Below are positions 16,532 through 25,986 of a stretch of 64,000 nucleotides of DNA, in pieces (the first letter of the stretch is position 1; every line of letters starts with the position of its first letter). The position numbers and the translations under genes were made by a program. The notes under the pieces were generated by a model. The model had not been told where the DNA came from. It worked only from the letters and a program-made list of their open reading frames with translations, and did no database searches. The stretch lies in contig OY969693.1 in assembly GCA_963701995.1 (NCBI GenBank), positions 1,364,001 through 1,428,000 on the forward strand. The letters are read 5' to 3'. Source of the DNA: Methanoflorens sp963701995 (GTDB lineage Archaea; Halobacteriota; Bog-38; Methanoflorentales; Methanoflorentaceae).

Positions 16532-16942
16532 ATGAAACTGTTTAACGTAGTCTTAACCATCCTCATCATCACCGGTTTGGCATTGGCGTGCTCGGGATGC
16601 ACGGTCAACATAAAAAATCTCACGCAAAATAAAACTCTCCAAACTGGCAAAGAACCACTTAATGTGCCCGAATATCCTAATGCGACTCGAACGTCGTATT
16701 CCAATGTCCGATTTGTCGGGCAAGTTATAACGTACCAGACGAACGACACTCCCAAACAGGTTTTAGAGTTCTACAAATCTCAAATGCAAGAACGAGGCTA
16801 CAACGTAAGCAGAAACCTCACAAGCGCCTCCGAAACTGGCGGTTTGATCATATTCGCTAAGGGACAAGACACTGTGTGGGTGACAGTCGGCCAGAATAAC
16901 GGCAAAACGAGTATCGCTCTGCGCACTTCATTTCAGGCTTAG
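16532..16942 (+). CDS. Secreted lipoprotein, uncharacterised
   Basis: 136 residues. A signal peptide with the lipobox-like 'LALACSGC' (Cys at residue 20 or 23) is followed by a ~95-residue soluble domain with a helix typical of small envelope lipoproteins (PKQVLEFYKSQMQERGYNV) and closing beta strands. The domain resembles periplasmic 'bicarbonate/FtsL-type' lipoproteins only in layout; no named family. TATA: GTTTATTTG about 30 bases before the ATG. Confidence 0.7.
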   Translation: MKLFNVVLTILIITGLALACSGCTVNIKNLTQNKTLQTGKEPLNVPEYPNATRTSYSNVRFVGQVITYQTNDTPKQVLEFYKSQMQERGYNVSRNLTSASETGGLIIFAKGQDTVWVTVGQNNGKTSIALRTSFQA

Positions 16943-17084
16943 GATCCAAAATAATCTGCGCAGCGATCAACCTAGCTCCAGCCTGGTTTTGCGTGGCACG
17001 TCCTTTTGTTTTTCTCTGACAGCAGTGAGACAGCGAGTGACGTTGACGTCGTGGAGGCAGCGTTCTTGAAAAGCCCGGAATCGC

Positions 17085-17957
17085 ATGAGTCCTACACGTA
17101 GAAGCCACACTAGATCGAACGAACCACAACCCCTAGTCAATGAAGCCGCGCTGACTGTGGGTAGCACGCTCGTATTGGCTGATCTGCATATCGGAATTGA
17201 ACACGAACTTGCGCTAAGCGGCATAAATATTCCGTCGCAAATTGACCGACGAATTGACCGGGCCCTCCGATATATGGCTATCGCCAATGCTCAACGTGTC
17301 GTACTTTTGGGAGACGTAAAGCACACTATATCCAAAACCTCAGCACTCGAACGCCACGACATCCCGCGTTTTTTGCGATCGTTAGCTGAACGCGCACCGG
17401 TCGACATTCTTCCGGGAAATCATGACGCTGGCATCGAATATTGGCTCCCACGCGACTCACGCTTCCGAATCGAAATCCATCCCTCAAAGGGTTGCAGCAT
17501 CCACGGCGCGGGGCTTGTACACGGGCACACGTGGCCTTCGACAGACCTGCTACATTGCGACTACGTGATCATGGGGCATAACCATCCAATCGTGCGCATG
17601 GCTGATCCGCTCGGCCACGTCAGTTCGAAGCCAGTTTGGATCCGGACCCGCTTTGTTGAGAGCGTATTTCGAGAACGATATCCAGAAATCGACGGCTATG
17701 CTAATCCGCGCGTCATAATTATGCCTGCCTTTAACGAGCTTGTTGGCGGAATCGCATTCAACGAAGCCTCTTACGAAACGCTGCTAGGACCGCTTTTCTC
17801 AAATCGAGCTATCGCGCTTGAAAAAGCACAGGCGTACCTCCTAGACGGCACCTATCTGGGAACCGTTGAGCAATTGAGAGGCATCGCGCCAAGCCACAGA
17901 AAGTCACGAAGGACTACGTCATCCAGAAAAAAGAACGGGCACCGAGCTCGTGACTAA
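17085..17957 (+). CDS. Calcineurin-like metallophosphoesterase (COG1407 type)
   Basis: 290 residues. Phosphoesterase motifs in order: 'LVLADLHIGIE' (D-x-H), 'VVLLGDVKH' (G-D), 'ILPGNHDAG' (GNHD), 'GLVHGHTWP' (H) and 'IMGHNHPIV' (GHxH). These bind two metal ions. COG1407 proteins are often encoded beside Lhr-type helicases in archaea; here an Lhr helicase lies 3.1 kb downstream. The C-terminal ~25 residues are very basic (SRKKNGHRARD), compatible with nucleic-acid contact. Confidence 0.88.
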   Translation: MSPTRRSHTRSNEPQPLVNEAALTVGSTLVLADLHIGIEHELALSGINIPSQIDRRIDRALRYMAIANAQRVVLLGDVKHTISKTSALERHDIPRFLRSLAERAPVDILPGNHDAGIEYWLPRDSRFRIEIHPSKGCSIHGAGLVHGHTWPSTDLLHCDYVIMGHNHPIVRMADPLGHVSSKPVWIRTRFVESVFRERYPEIDGYANPRVIIMPAFNELVGGIAFNEASYETLLGPLFSNRAIALEKAQAYLLDGTYLGTVEQLRGIAPSHRKSRRTTSSRKKNGHRARD

Positions 17958-18133
17958 ATAACAAGCACGTGAGCGCTTCTCTCTTAGGCAGCGCGACCTG
18001 CTATCCGACAATCCGGCTACTGCTTTTTTGCGCACAAGGTAAGCCAACTCTATCATTTTTTGCAATGGATGCTGCCCGACAACTCGTAAACTGTAAGTAG
18101 CTTAACGTCAACTACGAGGCTGCAGGCAGCGCA

Positions 18134-19048
18134 ATGGCAGTGGAATGGCTCTATTTTGCATTGTTGTCGTCATTATTGATTTCTGGCGTAAACATCATTG
18201 ACAAGATTCTTATTTCCGACTATAGAATTCCGCCGCTCGTGTATGTGTTCGTAATTAGCGCGACTAGCCTTATGCCGCTAGTCACTCTTCCTTTCTTCAC
18301 ACTGACGGCCCTGCCATTCGGTGTACTCCTATTCACCATTGTTATCGGTTTTGTTCGCATCTACTACACCCTGCCTTATTTCAAAGCACTCTCAGTGGAA
18401 GAGGTGTCGAGGGTCATACCTCTTCTTCAGCTTACGCCTGTATTTGTGTTGATTCTCTCCAGCCTCTTGCTTCGCGAAACGCTCAACCCACAAGAATACG
18501 CAGCATTTGGGCTCTTGGTTCTTGGAGGGACACTTTTCGCGGTTCGACTCGGCAAAGGAATTCGTATCTCCATTGCTCTTTATCTTATGATCCTCTCGTC
18601 CTTCTTGTTGGCTGTATACAGCGTGGCTTTGAAGTACTTGTTCTCGACCCAGGACTTTTACACTGTTTTCATATGGGTGCAAATCGCTGGGTTCATAGCC
18701 TTCTTTCAGTTGCTTTCATTCACGCCCTTGAGGGGCTCTCTTGTCACGACTTACAAGACTACGAGCAGAAAGATTGGAGTCATTCTCGTTGCCGAACAGG
18801 CAGTGGCATACCTTTCTGTTTTTGCCTACAGCTACGCGATAGCGCACGGGCCAATAACGTTGATAAGTTCCGTTGGTGCGACACAGCCTCTCTTCGTGCT
18901 ACTTTTCGCGACGGTATTGTCCTATCGCTTTCCGCGGGTGCTGAGAGAAGAGCTCACGAGGATGGATCTCGCTCTTAAGGGGCTCGGACTTATTGCGATC
19001 CTTTCAGGAACCTATTTGATTCAGGTCCTGGGAGCTTCTGTGATCTAG
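18134..19048 (+). CDS. EamA/DMT-family transporter
   Basis: 304 residues with ten predicted membrane helices in two five-helix repeats. The first repeat ends in 'ALSVEEVSRVIPLLQLTPVFVLILS' (ALSVEEVSRVIPLLQ and TPVFVL), the second in 'GPITLISSVGATQPLFVLLFA' (GPITLISSVGATQP), both typical of the drug/metabolite transporter superfamily. Substrate unknown. Confidence 0.85.
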   Translation: MAVEWLYFALLSSLLISGVNIIDKILISDYRIPPLVYVFVISATSLMPLVTLPFFTLTALPFGVLLFTIVIGFVRIYYTLPYFKALSVEEVSRVIPLLQLTPVFVLILSSLLLRETLNPQEYAAFGLLVLGGTLFAVRLGKGIRISIALYLMILSSFLLAVYSVALKYLFSTQDFYTVFIWVQIAGFIAFFQLLSFTPLRGSLVTTYKTTSRKIGVILVAEQAVAYLSVFAYSYAIAHGPITLISSVGATQPLFVLLFATVLSYRFPRVLREELTRMDLALKGLGLIAILSGTYLIQVLGASVI

Positions 19049-19483
19049 TGATCTGCAGGTTTAGCAGAACGCGGCTTCAGTTCGCGCAGGCTCTCTGCGT
19101 CATCTTTAGAGTTAAAGTAATTAAAAATGATATCAGGCCTGGTTCTATAGATCTTTAGGCCCAGCGTAATCGGCCATCTTTCCTGAGACAAGCAAAATCT
19201 TGTGGCCCCCGGCTCTATATGATATCGACTCTGAAATCAACTTAATGGCGTAAGTCGTGTGCGGCGCACCTCGTCACTGAATTAGTGATCCCCCCCAAAA
19301 AAACGCGTTGGCTCTTAATCGTGTGAATGTACATACAAGTTTTTTTTTGCAAAAAAGGCTGTTTTTTGAACACCGATACATTAATATTCAGGAAAAAAGA
19401 ATTATTCGCCGATAACTCCTCATAGGTTTTTCGTTGTATTTGAGGGGTTGCATAAACCTACTGAGTTTATGGTTGGTGAAAAA
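19049..19483. other. Long upstream region of mer
   Basis: About 435 bases without a supported gene. The right third is AT-rich, with T and A tracts at 19340-19375 and TTAATATT at 19381-19388 as the best TATA candidate, leaving a leader of about 70-80 bases before the mer ATG. The AAAAAAGGCTGTTTTTT sequence near 19357-19373 could form a weak hairpin. No RNA gene recognised. Confidence 0.4.
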
Positions 19484-20536
19484 ATGGCTAGGGAAATAAA
19501 TTTTGGTATAGAGTTTGTGCCGAATATGCCGCCGAATCAGTGCGCAGACAGGGTGAAGTTGGCAGAAGACAACGGCTTTAAGTACGCTTGGATTACTGAC
19601 CACTATAACAACAGGAATGTCTACCCGATGCTGACGCTCATATCACTGAAGACGTCGACTATACGGCCCGGCACCGGTATCACAAATCCCTTCACGAGAA
19701 ACCCATTGTTAACGGCTAATGCGATAGCGACGATTGACGAAGTATCAGGCGGGCGCGTTAACTTGGGCATGGGTCCCGGTGACAAAGCGACATTTGACAA
19801 AATGGGATTTGGGTTCCCAGCGCCCGCAATCTGGAGTGGTAACTGGGACATCAAGAAGCCCCTGAGTGCAATTAAGGAGGCCAAAGAAGTCGTCTATAAG
19901 CTGTTAGCCGGTAACAGCGTTGATATTGCTGGTGAGACGATAAAAGTGACCGGCGCAAAGCTTGACTTTACCGGACCACAGAAGGACAAGGTGCCTTTTT
20001 ACATGGGCGCGCAAGGTCCTGGCATGCTTAAAACTGCTGGCGAAATTGCTGACGGAGTGCTTATCAACGCTTCCAACGAGAAAGACTACGTCGCGGCGGT
20101 GCCAAACATCGAAGAGGGAGTTGGAAAGAGTGGAAGGTCGATGAGCGACTTCGACGTGGGTGCATACACGGCGTTTTCTGTCGGGCCTGATTTGGCGAAG
20201 GCACGCAAATCAGCCAAGATGGTTGCTGCGTTTATTACGATGGGCTCTCCGCCGCCTGTGCTCGAGCGACACGGTATTCCACTCGGTACGGCTAAAGCCA
20301 TCGGTGCAGCTATCGGAGCAGGTAAATGGGGTGATGTCGGGCCGTTAGTGGATGATAACATGATCGACGCCTTCGTCATAGCGGGCGACGCAGATGCCTG
20401 CAACAAGAAGATCGACGGGTTGCTCGACACCGGAGTGACGCAGGTTATAATTGGCAGCCCAACAGGTCCGGACGTTGAAGAAGCCATAAAGATTTGCGGA
20501 ACGGACATTATCCCGTCGTTCGCGGGACGCTGCTAG
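19484..20536 (+). CDS. mer: 5,10-Methylenetetrahydromethanopterin reductase
   Basis: 350 residues from the ATG at 19484 (MAREINFGIEFVP), preceded by GGTGA; the frame is open back to 19448. Mer is a bacterial-luciferase-like TIM barrel that uses F420H2 to reduce methylene-H4MPT to methyl-H4MPT, the cytoplasmic C1 step before the Mtr methyltransferase. Family segments: 'WITDHYNNRNVYPML', 'GTGITNPFTRNPLLTA', 'GRVNLGMGPGDKATFDKMG', 'PFYMGAQGPGMLKTAGEIADG'. It stands alone and ends in a hairpin plus T-tract terminator. Confidence 0.96.
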   Translation: MAREINFGIEFVPNMPPNQCADRVKLAEDNGFKYAWITDHYNNRNVYPMLTLISLKTSTIRPGTGITNPFTRNPLLTANAIATIDEVSGGRVNLGMGPGDKATFDKMGFGFPAPAIWSGNWDIKKPLSAIKEAKEVVYKLLAGNSVDIAGETIKVTGAKLDFTGPQKDKVPFYMGAQGPGMLKTAGEIADGVLINASNEKDYVAAVPNIEEGVGKSGRSMSDFDVGAYTAFSVGPDLAKARKSAKMVAAFITMGSPPPVLERHGIPLGTAKAIGAAIGAGKWGDVGPLVDDNMIDAFVIAGDADACNKKIDGLLDTGVTQVIIGSPTGPDVEEAIKICGTDIIPSFAGRC

Positions 20537-20564
20537 AAGACAACAGACGTTTGACGTAAACCAA

Positions 20565-20606
20565 CCCCAACCTGCCCGATAGATGGTTGGGGTGCTGCTT
20601 TTTTTT
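20565..20606 (+). terminator. Hairpin and T-tract terminator of mer
   Basis: CCCCAACC (20565-20572) pairs perfectly with GGTTGGGG (20585-20592), loop 12, then TGCTGC and eight T (20599-20606). It starts 29 bases past the mer stop. This has the form of a bacterial intrinsic terminator; archaeal RNA polymerase stops at the T tract alone, so the stem may mainly stabilise the mRNA end. Confidence 0.75.
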
Positions 20607-20619
20607 GCCTAGTTTCGCC

Positions 20620-20892
20620 TCAGATGGCGAATGACGACGCAGAAGAGAAGTGACTGCCAGTTTGGCGGGGTTGCGATCCGTCCAGGAGACACCTATTTGA
20701 TTTTGCATCCAAGATCTTCGAGAATAAGGACCTCGCTTTTTTCGAGGCTGCGATTGACACGCTATCCGTTCCGCAGCCAATATCGACAAGTGTTTCGCCG
20801 CTTCTTATCTGAAGCTTTTCTAATGCTATCGCTATGATCTCTGCCTGAGTCAGGCCGCCGCTCACCATTCTTTCGGTCCCTTTCGCCGCCAT
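20620..20892 (-). pseudogene. 5' remnant of a CbiT-like precorrin methyltransferase
   Basis: 90 codons. The first ~52 residues match the start of CbiT (cobalt-precorrin-6B C15-methyltransferase): 'MVSGGLTQAEIIAIALEKLQI' (in parts MVSGGLTQAEI, AIALEKLQI) and the SAM loop 'LVDIGCGTDSVSIAAS', where the usual GCGTG has become GCGTD. After that all similarity stops and the frame runs out; a full CbiT has about 190 residues. No remaining part is visible in the other two frames. It is probably a decayed cobalamin gene left between mer and the helicase. Confidence 0.6.
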
Positions 20893-21095
20893 AATCTATC
20901 TCTCTACACTCGCATGGATGCGTTGAGGGCGCCGCTTGCGCGGAGCGCGTCTACCTCCTAAATCGGAATTGGTTGGGCAAGTATCTTTAAGTCCGTTCAA
21001 GACAATTATTAGTTAAGCACGAAAAGCGAATTTTTCGTCGTTTCCTTTTGTGACGAGTTATTTTAAGCAGTATCCTCATCATTAAGCGTGTCCTT

Positions 21096-23906
21096 ATGTT
21101 TGCCAGCAGAAGTCCCGAAGAGCTTACGGAAAGCTCGTTGCATCCCCTCGTGAAAGACGCATTCATAAGTCGTTTTGGCCCCCTCACGGAAGCGCAACGG
21201 GTGGCAATTCCGAGCGTGCTGGAGGGCAAAAACCTACTTCTTGTCGCTCCCACCGGAACTGGGAAGACGGAAGCAGCGATGCTGCCAGTATTTAGCAAGC
21301 TGCTAGACTTTGAGGACCGCCACGGAATAAGTGTCCTCTACATCACGCCGCTTCGAGCGTTAAACAGGGACATGCTGGCGAGGCTAAACTGGTGGGGCAG
21401 TCAGCTACAAATCTCGATCGGCGTTCGGCACGGCGACACGACGAAATCAGAAAGACGGCGACAGACTCTCGAACCGCCTGACGTATTGATCACGACGCCC
21501 GAGAGTCTTCAAGCCATTCTCATGGGACGCCGTCTGCGGGAAAACTTGCGGTCCGTTAAGTTTGTCATTATCGATGAAATTCACGACCTTGCGAGCTCAA
21601 AGCGAGGGGCCCAACTGGCAATCGGCCTTGAGCGTTTAGCGGACTTAGTCGGCGAGTTCCAAAGGATCGGCCTTTCTGCGACCGTCGGCAGGCCGCAGGA
21701 GATCGGCCACTTCCTCGCGGGGACCGGAAGAGCGTTCTCGGTCCTCGAGGTCTCTCGGGCAAAAATGTTGGATTTTGCGGTCACACAGCCACAGGTAACC
21801 GGTGCGGATAACACGGCCGCGAAAATAAGGATGATTGCGCCAGAACTCGCGAGCCACGCTCGCATTGTGCGCGACATAGTCGACAGGCATAAGTCCACAC
21901 TGATCTTTGTAAATACGCGACAAGCAGCTGAGGTGCTTGGATCCCTTTTTCGCGGCAGTGACGTTGGCGTGCATCACGGGTCACTATCGAGAGAGGCACG
22001 CATTGAGGCAGAAAACGAATTCAAAGCCGGCAAGAAAAGAGGTTTGATCTGTACCTCGTCGATGGAATTGGGGATCGACATAGGGGACGTCGAGCACGTC
22101 ATACAGTATAATTCTCCCCGCGAAGTGACGCGATTGCTTCAACGGGTGGGACGGGCAGGACACAGAGTCGGCGAGAGATCTGAGGGCACCATCATCGCAA
22201 CGTACCCGGATGACATCATGGAGTCTTGGGTGATAACGCGTCGAGCGAAAAACAACGCGATTGAACATTTGAACGCTGATTACCAAGCGTTGGACGTCCT
22301 TGCAAACCAGCTCTGTTTCATGACCTTGAGCGGAGCTAAGCCCGCTAAACTCGCGCTGCGAATCATCAAAAAGGCGTTTCCATATCGAGACCTAACGCTC
22401 GAAAAGTTCGTCGAGGTGGTTAAGCTGCTGCAACAGCAACGGCTGCTCAAAGTTGAACGTGAAGACACGGAACCGCTCATTAAGATGATGGGAAAAACGC
22501 GCCGGTACTGCTATGAAAATCTTTCTATGATTCCCGATGAAAAAACCTACAGTATCTATGACACGATAAACGGGAAGTGGATAGGAACTCTTGACGAAAC
22601 TTTCGTGATTGCTTTTGCTGAGCCTGGTGCCGTGTTTGTTACGAGGGGAGAGATGTGGCGGGTTCTGGAGATTGACGAGCAGCGCGTGAAGGTCGAGCCC
22701 ATGGACAGCTCGACCGGCGAGATCCCTAGCTGGGCGGGTGAGCAAATACCAGTGCCCTACGAAGTTGCTTCGGACGTTGGGAAACTACGGGGGCAGATAG
22801 CGAATTCAAGTGAGGCTGCGAGTCATAGCCTTCTAAAGGATTACTGTACGGATCCGCACACGGTGCAACGCGTTGTGAACCTGATGCGGCGACAGAAGAA
22901 ATTCGTTGTTCCGACGCACAACGTGCTTGTGGTGGAAGTCGACGGCAAGACCGCACTTATACACGCGTGCTTTGGCCATAGGATTAACGAGACATTAGGC
23001 CGCGTCATCAGTTCGCTGCTCGCTGCCCGCTTGGGCAGCAGCGTTGCTTTGGAGGTCAATCCATACTGGATACAGCTTCAACTCCCAAACGCGCTGAGCG
23101 CGGAACTCGTTGCCGACCTAGTCCGGCAGATAAAGCCAGAGTTTCTCGAGCCGTTGATTCAAATGACTTTAAAAAACAGCATGCTGCTTAAGTGGAAGCT
23201 AGCGCACGTAGCGCGCAAGTTCGGCGTGATCGACAGGGACGCGGAATCGAAGTATTTCAATATCAACAAGCTGATGGATCTTCTGAAAGACACTCCCGTT
23301 TATGAGGAGGCGATACGCGATATCGTGCACGACAAGCTCGATCTGGAGCGCACTAGCCATCTTCTCAGGGAAATTCAAGACGGCGACGTGCAAGTAGTCA
23401 CGTCGAAACTGAGCCCCCTGAGCAGACAACGGCACTATGGCGCACGAGATCTGCTTGTAACCGACAGCGCAGACAGATCAATTCTCATGGCGCTCAAAAA
23501 CAGAATCATGAATGATCGGGTAATCCTTTTTTGTCTCACGTGCAAGAAATGGAGATCGAAACGATACGTGGCAAGCGTGCCTGAGCAGCCACAATGTCCA
23601 CTGTGTAGCTCTAAGTTGATTGCAGCACTGAAGCCGTGGGAAGATGAGGACGTAGTCATTGTCACCAAGTCCGAAAGAGCGAAAACTCCCGAAGAGAAGG
23701 CGCGGACAAGGCGCGTCTATAGAAATGCTAACTTGGTTCTTTCTCACGGGAAGAAAGGAGTCATCGCTTTAGCATCGCGCGGCCTGGGCCCTGAAGCGGC
23801 ATCAAGAGTCATCCGAAAAGCGCGCCGAGATGAGGAAGGCTTTTACCGCGATATCTTGAGGCACGAGCGACAGTACACATTGACGCGCAGATTCTGGCAC
23901 AACTGA
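21096..23906 (+). CDS. Lhr-type DEAD/DEAH helicase
   Basis: 936 residues. Superfamily 2 motifs: 'APTGTGKTEAAMLP' (I), 'YITPLRALNRDM' (Ia), 'FVIIDEIHDL' (II), 'GLSATVGRPQE' (III), 'TLIFVNTRQ' (IV), 'QYNSPREVTRLLQRVGRAGHR' (IV-VI; shown as QRVGRAGHR for motif VI). The winged helix and Lhr-specific domains follow. Near residues 800-840 is a four-Cys zinc site, CLTCKKW…CPLCSSK, as in the aLhr2 group of archaea. Lhr helicases unwind DNA and DNA:RNA hybrids in repair. Confidence 0.92.
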   Translation: MFASRSPEELTESSLHPLVKDAFISRFGPLTEAQRVAIPSVLEGKNLLLVAPTGTGKTEAAMLPVFSKLLDFEDRHGISVLYITPLRALNRDMLARLNWWGSQLQISIGVRHGDTTKSERRRQTLEPPDVLITTPESLQAILMGRRLRENLRSVKFVIIDEIHDLASSKRGAQLAIGLERLADLVGEFQRIGLSATVGRPQEIGHFLAGTGRAFSVLEVSRAKMLDFAVTQPQVTGADNTAAKIRMIAPELASHARIVRDIVDRHKSTLIFVNTRQAAEVLGSLFRGSDVGVHHGSLSREARIEAENEFKAGKKRGLICTSSMELGIDIGDVEHVIQYNSPREVTRLLQRVGRAGHRVGERSEGTIIATYPDDIMESWVITRRAKNNAIEHLNADYQALDVLANQLCFMTLSGAKPAKLALRIIKKAFPYRDLTLEKFVEVVKLLQQQRLLKVEREDTEPLIKMMGKTRRYCYENLSMIPDEKTYSIYDTINGKWIGTLDETFVIAFAEPGAVFVTRGEMWRVLEIDEQRVKVEPMDSSTGEIPSWAGEQIPVPYEVASDVGKLRGQIANSSEAASHSLLKDYCTDPHTVQRVVNLMRRQKKFVVPTHNVLVVEVDGKTALIHACFGHRINETLGRVISSLLAARLGSSVALEVNPYWIQLQLPNALSAELVADLVRQIKPEFLEPLIQMTLKNSMLLKWKLAHVARKFGVIDRDAESKYFNINKLMDLLKDTPVYEEAIRDIVHDKLDLERTSHLLREIQDGDVQVVTSKLSPLSRQRHYGARDLLVTDSADRSILMALKNRIMNDRVILFCLTCKKWRSKRYVASVPEQPQCPLCSSKLIAALKPWEDEDVVIVTKSERAKTPEEKARTRRVYRNANLVLSHGKKGVIALASRGLGPEAASRVIRKARRDEEGFYRDILRHERQYTLTRRFWHN

Positions 23907-23992
23907 CGCGCGGCACTTTAGTTCTCTTCGCGTCGCTTCTACCAGAGGCTTAGGGCGCGACAGTCGTTTCGCGCTCGAAACGGGATGACATG

Positions 23993-24000
23993 TATATATA
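23993..24000 (+). promoter_or_regulatory. TATA box
   Basis: TATATATA 24-31 bases before the ATG at 24024. A GGGTGA Shine-Dalgarno lies at 24015-24020, so the transcript has either a very short leader or none. Confidence 0.5.
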
Positions 24001-24023
24001 CGAAAGTCCCGATAGGGTGAAAT

Positions 24024-25127
24024 ATGAGCTATCTCACGGACGCTTCGGAGCTCACCAAGCAACGACTCGACATCATTCAGGAACTGCAAGACTTGCGGGG
24101 CAGCGAGATGATCTGCTACGTTACCGGCGACCGCCCAACGAATGCTAATATCCCTGGGATGATTAGCCAAGTGTCGCAAGAGCACTTGCGTTTCGTTTAT
24201 GACCATCTAGATCGCTTAGGCGAGATCGATCATTTGGACTTGTTCATCTACACTCGCGGAGGAGACGCTGACGTCCCGTGGCCAATGGTCAACTTCATTC
24301 GAGAGTTCGCGACCAAGTTCTCGGCACTCGTGCCGTATCATTGTCATAGCGCGGGAACACTAATTTGTCTTGGTGCCGACGAAATATTGATGGGGACAGG
24401 CGGAACGCTTAGCTCGGTCGATCCGACCACAGCAAACCAATTCAATCCTCGCGATCCGCTAAATCCGGCTATCCCTCTTGGCATTAGTGTCGAGGACGTC
24501 ACCGCATACATCACCCTCGCTCGCGAAGTTGCTAAGATCAGCGAGCAGGACCACATAATTGATGTCTTCAATGAACTCTCAAAACAAGTCCATCCGCTTG
24601 CGCTGGGAAATGTTTACCGGCAACACACGCGCATCCGAATGTTAGCTACAAATTTGCTCAAGATTCATATGCGCGGTGAAAAAAACGAGGCCAAGGTCAC
24701 CCAGATCGTAGAAATAATAACCGAGAAACTGTACACACACACGCACTTCATCAACAGACGTGAGGCGAGTAAGGTTATTGGTTTGAACGTGCGCGAACCG
24801 GAACGAAAGGTTGAGAAACTCATGTGGGACCTATTCCAAAACTATGCCGCTGATATGCAACTTTACGAACCATTTGATTTGAACATGTTCGTTGGTGACG
24901 AGACGTACAAGGAAGGAGTTGCCAAAGGCGCATTTATTGAAAGCTTAGAAATGATGGACGTATGGGGGTCCGTATTTGCTGTATCCAAGAATAAAGCAGT
25001 TCCGCCTAATCTGCCTGTACCGATCTCGCCGGAACGAATTCAAGCGTTGCAAGGTCTGCCGTTCAAGATTGACGTCAACATATTGAAGATGGGGTGGGAA
25101 CGGGCACTACGTGCGAAGCAGACTTAA
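24024..25127 (+). CDS. ClpP/SppA-fold serine protease (SDH proteinase family)
   Basis: 367 residues. An N-terminal ClpP-crotonase fold carries 'LDLFIYTRGGDADVPW' (oxyanion GG), the nucleophile 'YHCHSAGTLICLGADEI' (HSAG) and 'MGTGGTLSSVDP'. This fits the SDH_sah (serine dehydrogenase proteinase) family, which otherwise resembles SppA without membrane helices. The C-terminal ~130 residues include a winged-helix-like part (INRREASKVIGLNV). No signal peptide, so likely cytoplasmic. Substrate unknown. Confidence 0.82.
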   Translation: MSYLTDASELTKQRLDIIQELQDLRGSEMICYVTGDRPTNANIPGMISQVSQEHLRFVYDHLDRLGEIDHLDLFIYTRGGDADVPWPMVNFIREFATKFSALVPYHCHSAGTLICLGADEILMGTGGTLSSVDPTTANQFNPRDPLNPAIPLGISVEDVTAYITLAREVAKISEQDHIIDVFNELSKQVHPLALGNVYRQHTRIRMLATNLLKIHMRGEKNEAKVTQIVEIITEKLYTHTHFINRREASKVIGLNVREPERKVEKLMWDLFQNYAADMQLYEPFDLNMFVGDETYKEGVAKGAFIESLEMMDVWGSVFAVSKNKAVPPNLPVPISPERIQALQGLPFKIDVNILKMGWERALRAKQT

Positions 25128-25206
25128 TGACGCTAGCTGTATTTGAGGACTGAGCACTCGCACCGCTGTTAGCAGATTTGGAACGTCATTTCTGGCTTGA
25201 AACCCC

Positions 25207-25437
25207 TTATATGAGTTTCAAAGCTATGTAGCCGACGACTACAATTACAACCCCAATTATGATTAAGCCTACGATCGTCTTAATGATGATATCAACGATG
25301 TGTAGCCAGCCGCCAAATACAAGCATGGGCAGCAATAGACTCCCAATCCACCAGCCGAGGAGCAAAAAGAGGATCAGTATGATGATAACTGCGACAACCA
25401 GCAACGCTGATATAAGCGAATCCTTAAATGCCATCAT
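25207..25437 (-). CDS. Small two-helix membrane protein
   Basis: 76 residues, nearly all hydrophobic: helix one at residues ~9-36, a WLHIVDIII turn, helix two at ~50-72 ending in KLI. No family recognised. It may be translated after a short frame at 25424-25525 (MEKPVMRDGNVFRVEELIEG…, 33 residues) that overlaps its start; that frame is too short to call. Confidence 0.6.
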   Translation of the reverse strand: MMAFKDSLISALLVVAVIIILILFLLLGWWIGSLLLPMLVFGGWLHIVDIIIKTIVGLIIIGVVIVVVGYIALKLI

Positions 25438-25986
25438 GCACCTCCCAATTCAGAAGACAAGCCACCCCTTCGATTAGCTCTTCTACTCTAAAAACGTTTC
25501 CATCTCGCATCACTGGTTTCTCCATTGCTTTGCTCTCCAAATCGACGCACGTGCTATGGGCGTTTGTACTAGGAGCGAGTAGAGCGCATTGGGGTCCAGT
25601 CCCGGGCTCTGGGGCATCCACTGCAGGGGGCGTGCGGTTACGCCGAAAACACGGAAACTGAGTTCGCTGAATCCGCGATCCGACAGAATGTATAGGGGAG
25701 GGGCAAAAGGGCACAAAGAATGTGCACTATCAGAAAAGTGTCAGCCTTGTTGATTAGCTGCTGTTTTTGTCGCACACTCTGAGCGCCCAGCCATTTTTTT
25801 GAAGCGCCTCTCGTTTTTGACTGAGCGCTGCTTAAACGATCGCGCACGGCTGACTTGCCTGAGCAAGCTCCGGCCGCCAAGTCGATAACCCGAAGGGCTA
25901 GGCATTGCAGCTGCGTCGCGCAACGCACCAGAGGATTTATCTAGGAGCATCTATCTATAATCAACAGTAGTTTTTGAGGTGATATT
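25438..25986. other. Intergenic region, two doubtful small frames
   Basis: About 550 bases. It holds a minus-strand frame 25424-25525 (33 residues, overlapping the membrane protein start) and a basic minus-strand frame 25741-25950 (69 residues, rich in Arg/Lys/Ser) with no family support. The right end carries the promoter of the next gene, with CTATAATC at about 25952-25960 and the Shine-Dalgarno GAGGTGAT just before 25987. Nothing else recognised. Confidence 0.35.
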
